In this document: positions 8,241 through 16,013 of the stretch, piece after piece | Numbering within the stretch: the first letter of the stretch is position 1 | How the letters are laid out: every line of letters begins with the position of its first letter | Assembly: GCF_004322395.1 (NCBI RefSeq) | Contig: NZ_SCTW01000132.1 | Span: 1-57,136, forward strand | Direction of reading: 5' to 3' | Origin: Methylobacter sp. | GTDB taxonomy: Bacteria; Pseudomonadota; Gammaproteobacteria; Methylococcales; Methylomonadaceae | DNA: 57,136 bases | Position numbers and translations under genes: made by a program | Notes under the pieces: model-generated | Seen by the model: only the letters and a program-made list of their open reading frames with translations | Told to the model about the DNA's origin: nothing | Database searches by the model: none

Positions 8241-8723
8241 GATAGTTACCTGATCCCCGAGGGGCACTGGAAAGTTTTTTAGCATAGCCGTGCTAAGCAG
8301 ATCATACATTTTGAACTGTTTAATTGAAAAATAATATCCCTCAGTTAAACTATAAAGCAATGTTTGCGGAGTCTACTCGACTGTTTACTCACGGTAAATA
8401 CCGGTTTGGCATCGACCATTTCCACAACGGCGTAGACATTGAAGCACAATTGTTGAAAAAAATTTCCCATAATCTTGTTTTGTCATGCTCGACCAAAATC
8501 GGTCACCGAAACGTATCGATTAGGCTGTATAAATTTGATTTCTTGCTAGCTCGGTTGTGCCGTTGCCAATGGTTCTGATGATTTGCTCCTTTTTGATTAA
8601 TGCTTGATTCAATTTTTAATTTCTCGCAACGTAACATTAAGTTTTAATTAAAAGTTAAAAACTCCTTGTGCAAACAACCTGCTGGTTACAGAATTAAGTC
8701 CTATTTAACTTACAGAGGTTTTT
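8241..8723. other. Divergent intergenic region of the ATP-grasp/peptidase locus
   Basis: About 480 bases separate the minus-strand peptidase genes from the plus-strand ligase gene. An 84-codon plus-strand frame (8324-8578) has no ribosome site or recognisable domain and is probably not a gene. The AT-rich part at about 8590-8665 is where plus-strand promoters might lie, but I cannot pick a convincing -35/-10 pair. The length is generous for a simple divergent promoter, so a small RNA or regulatory site is possible. Confidence 0.35.
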
Positions 8724-10199
8724 ATGGCACGTACTCTTCTGGTTGTTGATGATCTCTCCGACTGGAATCCTTATTACCCTAGCGATCAAGTTATTACTTT
8801 TGAAACTTATCTTGCGACCGCGCAGAACGAATCTCAACAGCGCGTCCGCATCATCAATCTTTGCAGCAGTTACCGTTATCTGTCTGACGGTTATTATTGC
8901 TCGCTGCTGGCCGAGGCTAGAGGACACCACGTTATTCCTTCGGTTCGTGTACTAAACGACCTGAGCAAAAAAGCGCTCTACCGGCTCCAGCTTGATGACT
9001 TGTCGGAGACACTGGGGCGTGTATTCAAAACCGCCGACAAAGACAGAGAAATAACGCTGCTGAGCTATTTCGGCACTACGCCCGACCCGGCTTTTCAGGA
9101 CGTTGCCCGATTACTGTTTGAACGTTTTTCCTGCCCCATTCTGGAAGTGACGTTGCGCTGTTACGCAAAGCAATGGGAAATCGTCGGCTTAAAAGCCGTA
9201 TCTCACCGGCATCTGGATGATGCACAGCAGACTATTTTTGCCGATGCACTGGATAAATTCAGCACCAAGGTTTGGCGCAAAGGACGCGCCCGTAAAGCGG
9301 CGCGATTCGATCTTGCGATACTGATCAATCCCGAAGAACAATTGCCGCCGAGTAATCGCGGCGCACTGAAAAAATTCATCAAAATTGGCAGGCAATTGGG
9401 CATTGAAATAGAGCTGATAACCCAGCAACATTATGTGCGCTTGCCCGAGTTTGACGGCTTGTTTATACGCGAAACCACTAACATAGATCACCACACTTAC
9501 CGCTTCGCCAAAAAGGCCGAGGCTGAGGGTTTAGTAGTTATCGACGATCCGACTTCGATGCTGCGCTGTACTAATAAAGTCTATCTTGCCGACCTGTTCC
9601 GCACCCATCGCGTGCCGACGCCGAAGACTTGGCTGCTGCACAAAGGCAATGCGGCCCATCTGGATAGAGTGGAAGCGGAAGCCGGATTTCCGGTAGTGAT
9701 AAAAATCCCGGATGGCTCTTTTTCTCGCGGTATCGTTAAAGTCCATGACCGAAAAGAGCTGGAGCTCAAAGTCGAAGAGCTGTTCCAAAAATCCGCTCTG
9801 CTGCTGGCGCAGGAATTTCTTTATACCGATTTTGACTGGCGTATCGGGGTTTTTAATAACAAGGCGTTATATGCATGTCGCTATTATATGGTTAAAAATC
9901 ACTGGCAAATTTACCGTCACGGCAGCAGCCGAATCGATACCGGCAGTTTTGCTACTTTGCCGACCTTTGAGGTTCCCAGAGCTGTGCTTGATGCCGCATT
10001 AAAAGCAACCCAGCCGATAGGCAACGGATTATACGGAGTGGATGTCAAGGAAAAAGACGGGAAAGGTTATGTCATCGAAGTCAATGACAACCCGAATATC
10101 GACAGCGGCGTTGAGGACAAGTATCTGGGCGATGAACTGTATCGGTTGGTTATGACTGAATTGCTGCGGCGCATGGAAAATCGCAGTAAAGGAGTATGA
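8724..10199 (+). CDS. RimK-like ATP-grasp ligase with RLAN-type N-terminal domain
   Basis: A 491-residue predicted ATP-dependent carboxylate-amine ligase. Residues 1-200 (starting MARTLLVVDDLSDWNPYYPS) match what I recall as the RimK-like ATP-grasp N-terminal domain (RLAN). Residues about 270-480 are ATP-grasp: the ATP-binding strand and glycine loop FPVVIKIPDGSFSRGIVKV, the hinge LLAQEFLYTDFDWRIGVF, and the metal-binding end GYVIEVNDNPNIDSGVED with paired Glu and Asn. RimK adds glutamates to ribosomal protein S6; related enzymes make peptides or peptide tags. CAGAGG precedes the ATG by six to seven bases. The gene is divergent from an M14-like peptidase and a GNAT-C39 peptidase, an association described for this ligase group by comparative genomics. 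I infer synthesis of a short peptide or side-chain amide; the substrate cannot be named. Confidence 0.88.
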   Translation: MARTLLVVDDLSDWNPYYPSDQVITFETYLATAQNESQQRVRIINLCSSYRYLSDGYYCSLLAEARGHHVIPSVRVLNDLSKKALYRLQLDDLSETLGRVFKTADKDREITLLSYFGTTPDPAFQDVARLLFERFSCPILEVTLRCYAKQWEIVGLKAVSHRHLDDAQQTIFADALDKFSTKVWRKGRARKAARFDLAILINPEEQLPPSNRGALKKFIKIGRQLGIEIELITQQHYVRLPEFDGLFIRETTNIDHHTYRFAKKAEAEGLVVIDDPTSMLRCTNKVYLADLFRTHRVPTPKTWLLHKGNAAHLDRVEAEAGFPVVIKIPDGSFSRGIVKVHDRKELELKVEELFQKSALLLAQEFLYTDFDWRIGVFNNKALYACRYYMVKNHWQIYRHGSSRIDTGSFATLPTFEVPRAVLDAALKATQPIGNGLYGVDVKEKDGKGYVIEVNDNPNIDSGVEDKYLGDELYRLVMTELLRRMENRSKGV

Positions 10200-10212
10200 T
10201 TTTTATAGTTTT

Positions 10213-10247
10213 GCGTTTTACTTAGAAACGCGGCTAATGATCAGCCG
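10213..10247. terminator. Tandem hairpins between convergent genes
   Basis: Two adjoining stem-loops lie between the ATP-grasp gene and hoxW: GCGTTT-TACTTAG-AAACGC (10213-10231) and CGGCT-AATGATC-AGCCG (10231-10247). The second includes the stop codon of hoxW. Their position between convergent genes suggests two-way termination. No clear T-run follows on either strand, so the call is tentative. Confidence 0.4.
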
Positions 10248-10723
10248 ACACTTACTTGTTTTAGCCAAAAATCAAGATCGGGATTGCTTAATAGTCGCCC
10301 TGCGAATGAACAAGCCTGCACTAAATTATTTTCGGCGTTTGAGCTTAAACCGTCGCCCAACTCGAATTGCTCAGCTTTAATGCTCAGCAGAAAACACGGC
10401 GGCGGTGCTTGATTTTTTATCGATTGGTACACGTCCAAAACCGCCGCGGGACTCATCGCATGAGTCGTGTAACTTTTGTCCTTGGCGGGCTCCAGCAGCG
10501 CAAAATCAAACGCATTGGCACAAGCTACGGACGCGTCGACAAATAACACCAAGCGCCGATTTTCCAGATCCAACGCATGTTCGATTTGTAATTGAAAATC
10601 GGACAATATTTCAATCGCGTCCAAGCCGCAATAACTTTCTGCATATTCTAATAGCAACGGCCCCAGCGCATCATCACCGCGGCTGAGATTACCGTAGCCG
10701 AACAGTAAAACCGGTTTAGGCAT
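10241..10723 (-). CDS. hoxW: Hydrogenase maturation endopeptidase (HoxW/HyaD family)
   Basis: A 160-residue protease that removes the C-terminal extension of the hydrogenase large subunit after nickel insertion. The N-terminus has the family motif LLFGYGNLSRGDDALG with the metal-binding Asp, followed by a second acidic position in LFVDASVA and a His in THAMSPAAVLDVY, the three nickel-sensing ligand positions. The length fits the M52 peptidase family. The ATG at 10723 overlaps the last eight bases of hoxH, implying translational coupling; an in-frame start eight codons upstream lies inside hoxH and is less likely. Last gene of hoxF-U-Y-H-W. Its inferred substrate is HoxH next door, which carries an uncleaved tail after DPCLSCATH. 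Confidence 0.93.
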   Translation of the reverse strand: MPKPVLLFGYGNLSRGDDALGPLLLEYAESYCGLDAIEILSDFQLQIEHALDLENRRLVLFVDASVACANAFDFALLEPAKDKSYTTHAMSPAAVLDVYQSIKNQAPPPCFLLSIKAEQFELGDGLSSNAENNLVQACSFAGRLLSNPDLDFWLKQVSVG

Positions 10724-12215
10724 TATCCCGCTCGATTTGACCGTCACTGTGCTTGATCAGCTTATCGATCAGTTTGCCTTCAGCGTCGACCAGCTCAAGT
10801 TGCAGAGGCATTTTGCCGACAGCATGGGTCGCGCAGGACAGACAAGGATCATAAGCGCGTATCGCCACTTCCAGGTTATTCAACAAGGGTTCGGTCAGTT
10901 CCCGTCCGGACAAATATTCCGCCGCGACTTGCCGTACCGATTCATTCATGCCCATGTTATTGCTGGTAGTCGAAACGATTAAGTTGGCCTTCGTGACAAT
11001 GTTGTTTTCATCGACTTGATAGTGATGGAACAAGGTGCCACGCGGCGCTTCAATGACGCCGATGCCTTCATAGCGTTTTTCGCCTTGCGCGACCAAATCG
11101 TGGCCCATGATGTCCGGGTCATTGAGCAATTGTTTAATGCTTTCGGCGCAATGCAGGACTTCAATCAGACGCGTCCAGTGAAATGCCAAGGTGCTGTGTA
11201 CCATCGCTTCGCCGCTGTGCGCCTTAAACTCGACGCGGGCTGCTTCCGCCAGCGGCGTATCGATATAGTCGCAGTTATTGACCCGCGCCAAAGGCCCGAC
11301 CCGATACCAGCCTTGTTCCTGCCCCAGCGACAGCAGGTAAGGAAATTTCATGTAGGTCCATGAACGGACTTCTTCATGGATATAATCGTTATATTTACAA
11401 TAATCGATGTGATCCATAATAGTTTCGCCGCGCTCATTCTTGGCGCGGATACCGCCATGATAAAGCTCCAATGCGCCGTCTGGCTTGGTCAAGCTCAGAT
11501 AATTGCTGCGTATAGTTGCAAAATCATCGTAATAAGGCAGATTGGAGCAATGCACTTTTTTGATCAGTGCAACCGATCCCGCAGCCCAATCTATCATTTG
11601 ATCTATATCTTCCAGCAAATAGTCGCGTTCGGCTTTGCTCAATGATTTATTCATGCCGCCGGCAATCGCCCCGGTGCCGTGAATACGTTTTCCGGACACC
11701 ATGCGTATGACTTCCTGTCCGTATTTGCGCAGTTTTACGCCCTGTACTCCGATGTCGGGATAATTCACCAATACCGCAACAATCGAACGCTTGCTGATAT
11801 CGCTTTCAAAACCGAACAACAAATCCGGGCTGGACAGATGAAAGAAATGCAAAGCATGGGATTGCATCACTTGCCCGAAATGCAGCAGGCGTCTTAACTT
11901 ATCCGCTGAGACGGGCAAGTTTTCAGGATCGATGCCAACCAATTGGTCTATGGCTTTGGCGGCGGCCAAATGATGACTAACCGGGCAGATGCCGCATAAA
12001 CGCTGCACCAAAACCGGCAGTTCCCAATATGGACGGCCTTGAATAAATCGCTCGAAGCCGCGAAATTCAACGATATGCAATCTGGCTTGCTGGACTTTGT
12101 TATTTTCGTCCAGTAGTAGAGTAACTTTGCCGTGACCTTCAACCCGCGAAACTGGATCAACGACAACGCGTTTTAAACTGTCCCGGTTTTCAGCTGTTTC
12201 TAAATGTTCGTACAT
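10716..12215 (-). CDS. hoxH: NAD-reducing [NiFe]-hydrogenase large subunit HoxH
   Basis: A 499-residue catalytic subunit that splits or forms hydrogen at a NiFe(CN)2CO centre in the cytosol. The four metal-binding cysteines are in RLCGICPVSHH (Cys74, Cys77) and DPCLSCATH (Cys458, Cys461). The conserved RVEGHGK motif is near the N-terminus. After His464 about 35 residues remain, the tail expected to be cut by the protease encoded next. The start is MYEHLE; an earlier frame extension of 11 codons lies in a dispersed repeat and is rejected. It overlaps hoxW by eight bases but is separated from hoxY by 100 bases holding a repeat, unusual in this tightly packed operon. The best match is group 3d (bidirectional HoxH); group assignment is by motif and partner genes. 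Confidence 0.96.
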   Translation of the reverse strand: MYEHLETAENRDSLKRVVVDPVSRVEGHGKVTLLLDENNKVQQARLHIVEFRGFERFIQGRPYWELPVLVQRLCGICPVSHHLAAAKAIDQLVGIDPENLPVSADKLRRLLHFGQVMQSHALHFFHLSSPDLLFGFESDISKRSIVAVLVNYPDIGVQGVKLRKYGQEVIRMVSGKRIHGTGAIAGGMNKSLSKAERDYLLEDIDQMIDWAAGSVALIKKVHCSNLPYYDDFATIRSNYLSLTKPDGALELYHGGIRAKNERGETIMDHIDYCKYNDYIHEEVRSWTYMKFPYLLSLGQEQGWYRVGPLARVNNCDYIDTPLAEAARVEFKAHSGEAMVHSTLAFHWTRLIEVLHCAESIKQLLNDPDIMGHDLVAQGEKRYEGIGVIEAPRGTLFHHYQVDENNIVTKANLIVSTTSNNMGMNESVRQVAAEYLSGRELTEPLLNNLEVAIRAYDPCLSCATHAVGKMPLQLELVDAEGKLIDKLIKHSDGQIERDNA

Positions 12216-12231
12216 GATTTTTCTCGTATTT

Positions 12232-12304
12232 GTAAATCGGATTAGCAACCCGACATTTTATCGATAGCGTTTGCCGGATTACTCTAAGGCAATCCGACCT
12301 ACGA
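12232..12304. repeat. Dispersed CGGATT/AATCCG hairpin repeat between hoxY and hoxH
   Basis: The gap contains CGGATT-(10)-AATCCG at 12275-12296, flanked by CGACCTACG on one side and by a second partial copy (TCGGATTAGCAACCCGA) on the other. The layout GTAGGTCGGATT...AATCCG on the minus strand is a repeat type common in gammaproteobacterial intergenic DNA, as I recall. It occupies nearly the entire hoxY-hoxH gap and could act on mRNA processing or differential expression of the two subunits. Confidence 0.65.
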
Positions 12305-12315
12305 AGCTACGGAAC

Positions 12316-12855
12316 TTAATCGTAATGAACCAACTCATAAGGCAATGAAGGTTCGCGTCCTTCAATCAAATCGGTCAGGAATTTCCAAAATACGTCTGCT
12401 GACGGCGGGCAGCCGGGTAGAAAATAATCTATTTTCACGACTTCATGAATCGGGTGCACCTGATTCAACAGCAAGGGCAATTCTATATCGCTGGGAATCT
12501 TTGGATTTTCCACACCAATACCCTCTATATATGACTCATTCAGGCATTCTTCGAGCGGAATATGATTGCGCAGAGCAGGCAGCCCGCCATTAATCGCACA
12601 AGCACCGACCGCAACCAAAATTTTGCAATTTTTACGAAACTCCCGCAATACGTGCACGTTTTCGGAATTACACACGCCGCCTTCGATCAAGCCTATATCG
12701 CAGTCGGTGCAGTGCTCTATGTCGGTAAGCGGTGAGCGGTCGAACTCAACGACTTCGGCCAATTGCAGCATTCTCTCGTCTATATCTAAAAACGACATAT
12801 GACAGCCGAAGCAGCCTGCCAGCGATGTTGTTGCTACTCTAATCTTATTCGCCAT
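12316..12855 (-). CDS. hoxY: NAD-reducing hydrogenase small subunit HoxY
   Basis: A 179-residue small subunit that carries the iron-sulphur cluster nearest the NiFe site. Cys15 and Cys18 (SLAGCFGCHMSF), the Cys in VGACAINGG and the Cys in LPGCPPSAD give the four ligands of the proximal [4Fe-4S] cluster. It lacks the long C-terminal ferredoxin-like extension and twin-arginine signal of membrane uptake hydrogenases, as expected for the short, cytosolic HoxY/group 3 type. It overlaps hoxU by 11 bases, so it is translated from the same message. The HoxHY pair exchanges electrons with the HoxFU diaphorase. Confidence 0.95.
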   Translation of the reverse strand: MANKIRVATTSLAGCFGCHMSFLDIDERMLQLAEVVEFDRSPLTDIEHCTDCDIGLIEGGVCNSENVHVLREFRKNCKILVAVGACAINGGLPALRNHIPLEECLNESYIEGIGVENPKIPSDIELPLLLNQVHPIHEVVKIDYFLPGCPPSADVFWKFLTDLIEGREPSLPYELVHYD

Positions 12856-13564
12856 GTTGAAGGTGCTCCGTTTCCAAACTCACTTGATCGATTTCTTTAT
12901 GATCGTAAATACGCTGACCTATCGGTACCTGATAGCCGGTTCGTTTAACCAAAATCGCACCGGTAGGACAAATATGAGCAGCCCGATCCGTTGCATCCAG
13001 ATCGGTATCTTTTAACAATCCGCTTTCAGCATTGGCGATTAAATGCTTGTCGATGCCGCGCCCGCTAATCGCAAACACGTTCTTACCGTCTTCTTGCTGA
13101 CTGGCGCGAACGCACAATGTGCAAAGAATGCAGCGATTCTGGTCAAGCATCACGTCAGGATGGGAGGCGTCCACTTCCCGGTCCGGATAAAACAACGGAA
13201 AATGATTGTCGAGCATGTTCAAATGATAACCGACAGCTTGCAATTGGCAGTTGCCGGTTTTTTCGCAGCCTGGGCACAAATGATTGCCTTCCACAAACAG
13301 CATCTGGGTGATTTTTCTGCGGTCATTGATCAGCTCTTCGGTTTCACTTAGCACATCCTGACCGTCCATTGCCGGAAAGGTGCAAGCGGAACAGTTACGC
13401 CCATTCACTTTCACCGTGCATAGTTTGCAACTGCCATGTGGAGTGAACTCCGGCTGATGACATAAGTGCGGAATATAAATACCGGCAGCCATCGCGGCAT
13501 CCATAATGGTCTGACCCTCTTCAAAAGGAATAACTTTGCCGTCAATGGTAATTGTCTTACTCAT
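12845..13564 (-). CDS. hoxU: NAD-reducing hydrogenase iron-sulphur subunit HoxU
   Basis: A 239-residue electron-transfer subunit similar to the N-terminal part of complex I subunit NuoG. Visible in order are a plant-type [2Fe-2S] ferredoxin domain (Cys in HLCHQPEF, GSCKLC and RNCSACTF), a His/Cys-ligated cluster segment (GNHLCPGCEKTGNCQLQ), and a pair of [4Fe-4S] motifs (QNRCILCTLCVRAS, with later HICPTGAIL). The ATG at 13564 matches the beginning of the ferredoxin fold (MSKTITIDGK) and overlaps hoxF by eight bases. It joins the HoxHY hydrogenase half to the HoxF flavin subunit. All expected cluster ligands appear present. Confidence 0.95.
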   Translation of the reverse strand: MSKTITIDGKVIPFEEGQTIMDAAMAAGIYIPHLCHQPEFTPHGSCKLCTVKVNGRNCSACTFPAMDGQDVLSETEELINDRRKITQMLFVEGNHLCPGCEKTGNCQLQAVGYHLNMLDNHFPLFYPDREVDASHPDVMLDQNRCILCTLCVRASQQEDGKNVFAISGRGIDKHLIANAESGLLKDTDLDATDRAAHICPTGAILVKRTGYQVPIGQRIYDHKEIDQVSLETEHLQHGE

Positions 13565-15344
13565 GTTCACTCTCCGTTTGAGCCAAGTGTGCACTGGCAT
13601 CATGCCGATTTGCCATGCGCCGCGCTGTTTCCAGCGCACCATCCAAATCGAATCCCGGTTCAAAACTGATTTCTTTTAAGTGGCTTTCGTACAAGCCAAG
13701 ATAGCGTTCCAATGTTGTTAATATCGGGTTCGCAGCCGTTTGACCGAGACCGCAGTGGCTGTAATTTTTAACCAGCTGGCACAGCTCTTCAAGCGCGACA
13801 ATGTCGCCGGCCGAGCCGTGACCTTCGACAATCTTATCGATCTGTTTTTTCAGCAGTGAAGTGCCGACCCGGCATGGCGTACAAAATCCGCAGCTTTCAT
13901 GAGCGAAAAAATGGGTGAAGTTATGAACTGCGTCGAGAATATTTCGGCTGGAGTTAAAAATAATAAATGATCCGCCGGTGGCTAAATCTTCAAACGCCAA
14001 CTTACGGTCAAGCTCCTGATTGGAAATAAACGTTCCCGACGGCCCGCCGACCTGGACACCTTGCACATCGGCCGCGCCGCAATCGTTTAAAACAGTCCTG
14101 ATAGTTACGCCGAAAGGATATTCATAGATACCGGGGCGGTCACAGTCGCCGCTGATGCTGAGTATCTTGGTGCCTTTCGATTTTTCGGTGCCGATATTTG
14201 CAAACCAGTCTCCACCATTGACCGCAATAGCCGCCGCAGCCAGAAACGTTTCTACATTGTTGACTACGGTAGGTTTGCCGAGATAGCCTTGGGTGACCGG
14301 ATAAGGCGGACGATTGCGCGGAATACCGGCTTTGCCTTCCAGCGACTCAATCAGCGCGGACTCTTCGCCGCAGATATAAGCGCCTGCGCCCAGACAGATT
14401 TCAATATCAAAATCCAGGCCTGAGCCTAGAATATTGCTGCCCAACAACCCGTTCCGACGGCGTTGATCCAAAATGCCTTGCAGCTTATTGTTAAGATGCA
14501 GATACTCGCCGCGCAAATACAAAAAGCCCTGTTTGGCCCCGATAACCGCAGCACCCACTGTCATGCCTTCAAAGACCTGATCGGCATAAGAATTTAATAA
14601 TACCCTGTCTTTAAACGTGCCGGGTTCGCCTTCATCGGCATTGCAAACAACATAGCGCTCAGTCTGCTGTTCTTCCGAGCAGAACTGCCATTTGATCGCC
14701 GTTTTAAATCCGGCGCCGCCCCTGCCCCGCAAACCCGAGTTATCGATTTCTTTCAGCGTCTCCTTGATGCCCCGTTTAAAAGCCGATCTAAGCGCCGCGC
14801 CTTGCTCAATCTGCCGATCCAGCAATAGGCCTGATTTGTAGATATTATCATCTACATGAAATAACTCGCTCGGCCATTCATTCAGGGGCTTTTGTTGATT
14901 AATCAGTTCTGCGATTTTATCGATTGCAGGCCGATCCAACCGGGTCAATGCATAGCCGTTAACCAAGCCTGCCGGACCCTGGTCGCACATACCGGTACAT
15001 GAGGTATTATCCAGGCTGACTACGCCGTCTTTCCTGACCTCACCAGCTGCAACACCCAATTTATTTGCCAGATAATCGAACAGGATTTTCTTGCCCAGCA
15101 TATGGTCGGTTATCGAATCGCTGATCAACAGCTCATATTGTCCTCTGGGGGTTAGATGGAAAAAACTGTAAAATTCAACAACGCTGATGATTTGCGTCCT
15201 GGGAATGCTTAGCAGCTCGGACAACTGCTCTATTGCTGCTTCCGGGATATAATGATAGTGGGCTTGAATCTGCCTTAGAATTTGCAACAAATGCGTTGGC
15301 TGATAATGATTGTTTTCTGCGATACCACGAATAAACTGCTTCAC
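13557..15344 (-). CDS. hoxF: NAD-reducing hydrogenase diaphorase subunit HoxF
   Basis: A 595-residue NAD(H)- and FMN-binding subunit, homologous to fused NuoE and NuoF of complex I. Residues 1-135 are a NuoE/HoxE-like thioredoxin-fold domain. Then come the NAD/FMN motifs GLRGRGGAGFKTA, CNADEGEPGTFKDR and GAYICGEESALIESLEGK. The [4Fe-4S] ligands are in ESCGFCTPCR plus a later Cys in HCGLGQTA. In the N-terminal domain only the second cysteine pair is present (NTSCTGMC); the first pair expected of a four-Cys [2Fe-2S] site is missing. HoxE is not separate here, matching the fused HoxF of proteobacterial soluble hydrogenases. First gene of the hox operon, overlapping hoxU. It reduces NAD+ with electrons from hydrogen, or the reverse. 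Confidence 0.95.
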   Translation of the reverse strand: MKQFIRGIAENNHYQPTHLLQILRQIQAHYHYIPEAAIEQLSELLSIPRTQIISVVEFYSFFHLTPRGQYELLISDSITDHMLGKKILFDYLANKLGVAAGEVRKDGVVSLDNTSCTGMCDQGPAGLVNGYALTRLDRPAIDKIAELINQQKPLNEWPSELFHVDDNIYKSGLLLDRQIEQGAALRSAFKRGIKETLKEIDNSGLRGRGGAGFKTAIKWQFCSEEQQTERYVVCNADEGEPGTFKDRVLLNSYADQVFEGMTVGAAVIGAKQGFLYLRGEYLHLNNKLQGILDQRRRNGLLGSNILGSGLDFDIEICLGAGAYICGEESALIESLEGKAGIPRNRPPYPVTQGYLGKPTVVNNVETFLAAAAIAVNGGDWFANIGTEKSKGTKILSISGDCDRPGIYEYPFGVTIRTVLNDCGAADVQGVQVGGPSGTFISNQELDRKLAFEDLATGGSFIIFNSSRNILDAVHNFTHFFAHESCGFCTPCRVGTSLLKKQIDKIVEGHGSAGDIVALEELCQLVKNYSHCGLGQTAANPILTTLERYLGLYESHLKEISFEPGFDLDGALETARRMANRHDASAHLAQTESEHE

Positions 15345-15437
15345 TTTATCTCCCTGGCTTTATCTCTCTGGATGTTTGGTGGACATGATACTGGCGAGTT
15401 ATTACGTTTAAATTACATATTCCCTTACATAAACCAA

Positions 15438-15466
15438 ACTATATCCCACAATCTTAAATAAACCAA
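15438..15466 (-). promoter_or_regulatory. Possible sigma70 promoter of the hox operon
   Basis: On the minus strand TTGGTT and TATAGT are separated by exactly 17 bases, about 95 bases upstream of the hoxF ATG. I looked for a sigma54 GG-N10-GC site, common for hydrogenases, and did not find one. Two similar TTTATCTC-CTGG runs lie nearer the start codon at 15350-15372. Confidence 0.35.
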
Positions 15467-15494
15467 TAATCCGGCAAAAGACTTTTCAACGCAA

Positions 15495-15983
15495 ATGGAC
15501 AAACAACTATTTATGGTAAAAAAACCTACCCACTTTAAAGCCGCATTATCGTACCCAAACCGCACTATTGCTTATTTTTACAGCCAGATTGAGCAACAAA
15601 AACAGGTATTACGGTGCATTCATGGGGTATTGCCGCCGGCAATCGCTCAACATACACTGCATTGCGTTGTTAACGGTAAAAAGCTGCTGGTTTATACCGA
15701 TACAGCTGCGTGGGCATCTCAACTGCGTTTTTATAAAAATGATATTCTTGCCGCTATTGCCCCGGTAACTCGGGAGTCGATCTCGGTTATGCAAATTAAA
15801 ATAGGAGGAAAGACGTTACAAGCAACGCCTTCCGGCAGGAAGCCGAACATTCCTTCGGCAGAAAATATAGACTTCATCCGCAATCACTGTCTGACTGTTT
15901 CGGATGAACAATTGAAAGGGGCTTTACTTAAATTAAGCGCAACGCTGGCAAAACTGTCAAAACCTAAACCCCTGACTGATTAA
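15495..15983 (+). CDS. dciA: DciA/DUF721-like protein
   Basis: A 162-residue protein resembling the DUF721/DciA family, the ancestral bacterial loader of the replicative helicase DnaB. The conserved part is residues about 30-115: a helical region (VLPPAIAQHTLHCVVNGKKLLVYTDTAAWASQLRFYKNDIL), whose SAAWASQLR-like block is the family's most recognisable feature. The C-terminus (120-162) is polar and probably flexible. The gene faces the end of the dcw cluster beyond lpxC, where gammaproteobacteria often carry this family. A start at Met8 (15516) is possible, since neither ATG has a strong ribosome site. Its last codons form half of the terminator hairpin that follows. Confidence 0.75.
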   Translation: MDKQLFMVKKPTHFKAALSYPNRTIAYFYSQIEQQKQVLRCIHGVLPPAIAQHTLHCVVNGKKLLVYTDTAAWASQLRFYKNDILAAIAPVTRESISVMQIKIGGKTLQATPSGRKPNIPSAENIDFIRNHCLTVSDEQLKGALLKLSATLAKLSKPKPLTD

Positions 15984-15994
15984 CCAGTCAGGGG
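15969..15994. terminator. Hairpin between convergent dciA and lpxC
   Basis: CCCCTGACTG and CAGTCAGGGG pair perfectly (ten base pairs) around a six-base loop, ATTAAC. The left arm contains the last codons of dciA, and its stop lies in the loop. A strong GC-rich stem between convergent genes suggests a shared terminator, although no T-run follows on either side. Confidence 0.6.
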
Positions 15995-16013
15995 CTGGCC
16001 GCTCGCTACAACT

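Noticed and set aside
8324-8578. 84-codon frame in the divergent gap
   Set aside because: No ribosome site and no domain; the N-terminal part overlaps the upstream leader of the peptidase gene.
15345-15494. Sigma54 promoter for the hox operon
   Set aside because: No GG-N10-GC pattern was seen; a sigma70-like pair fits better.
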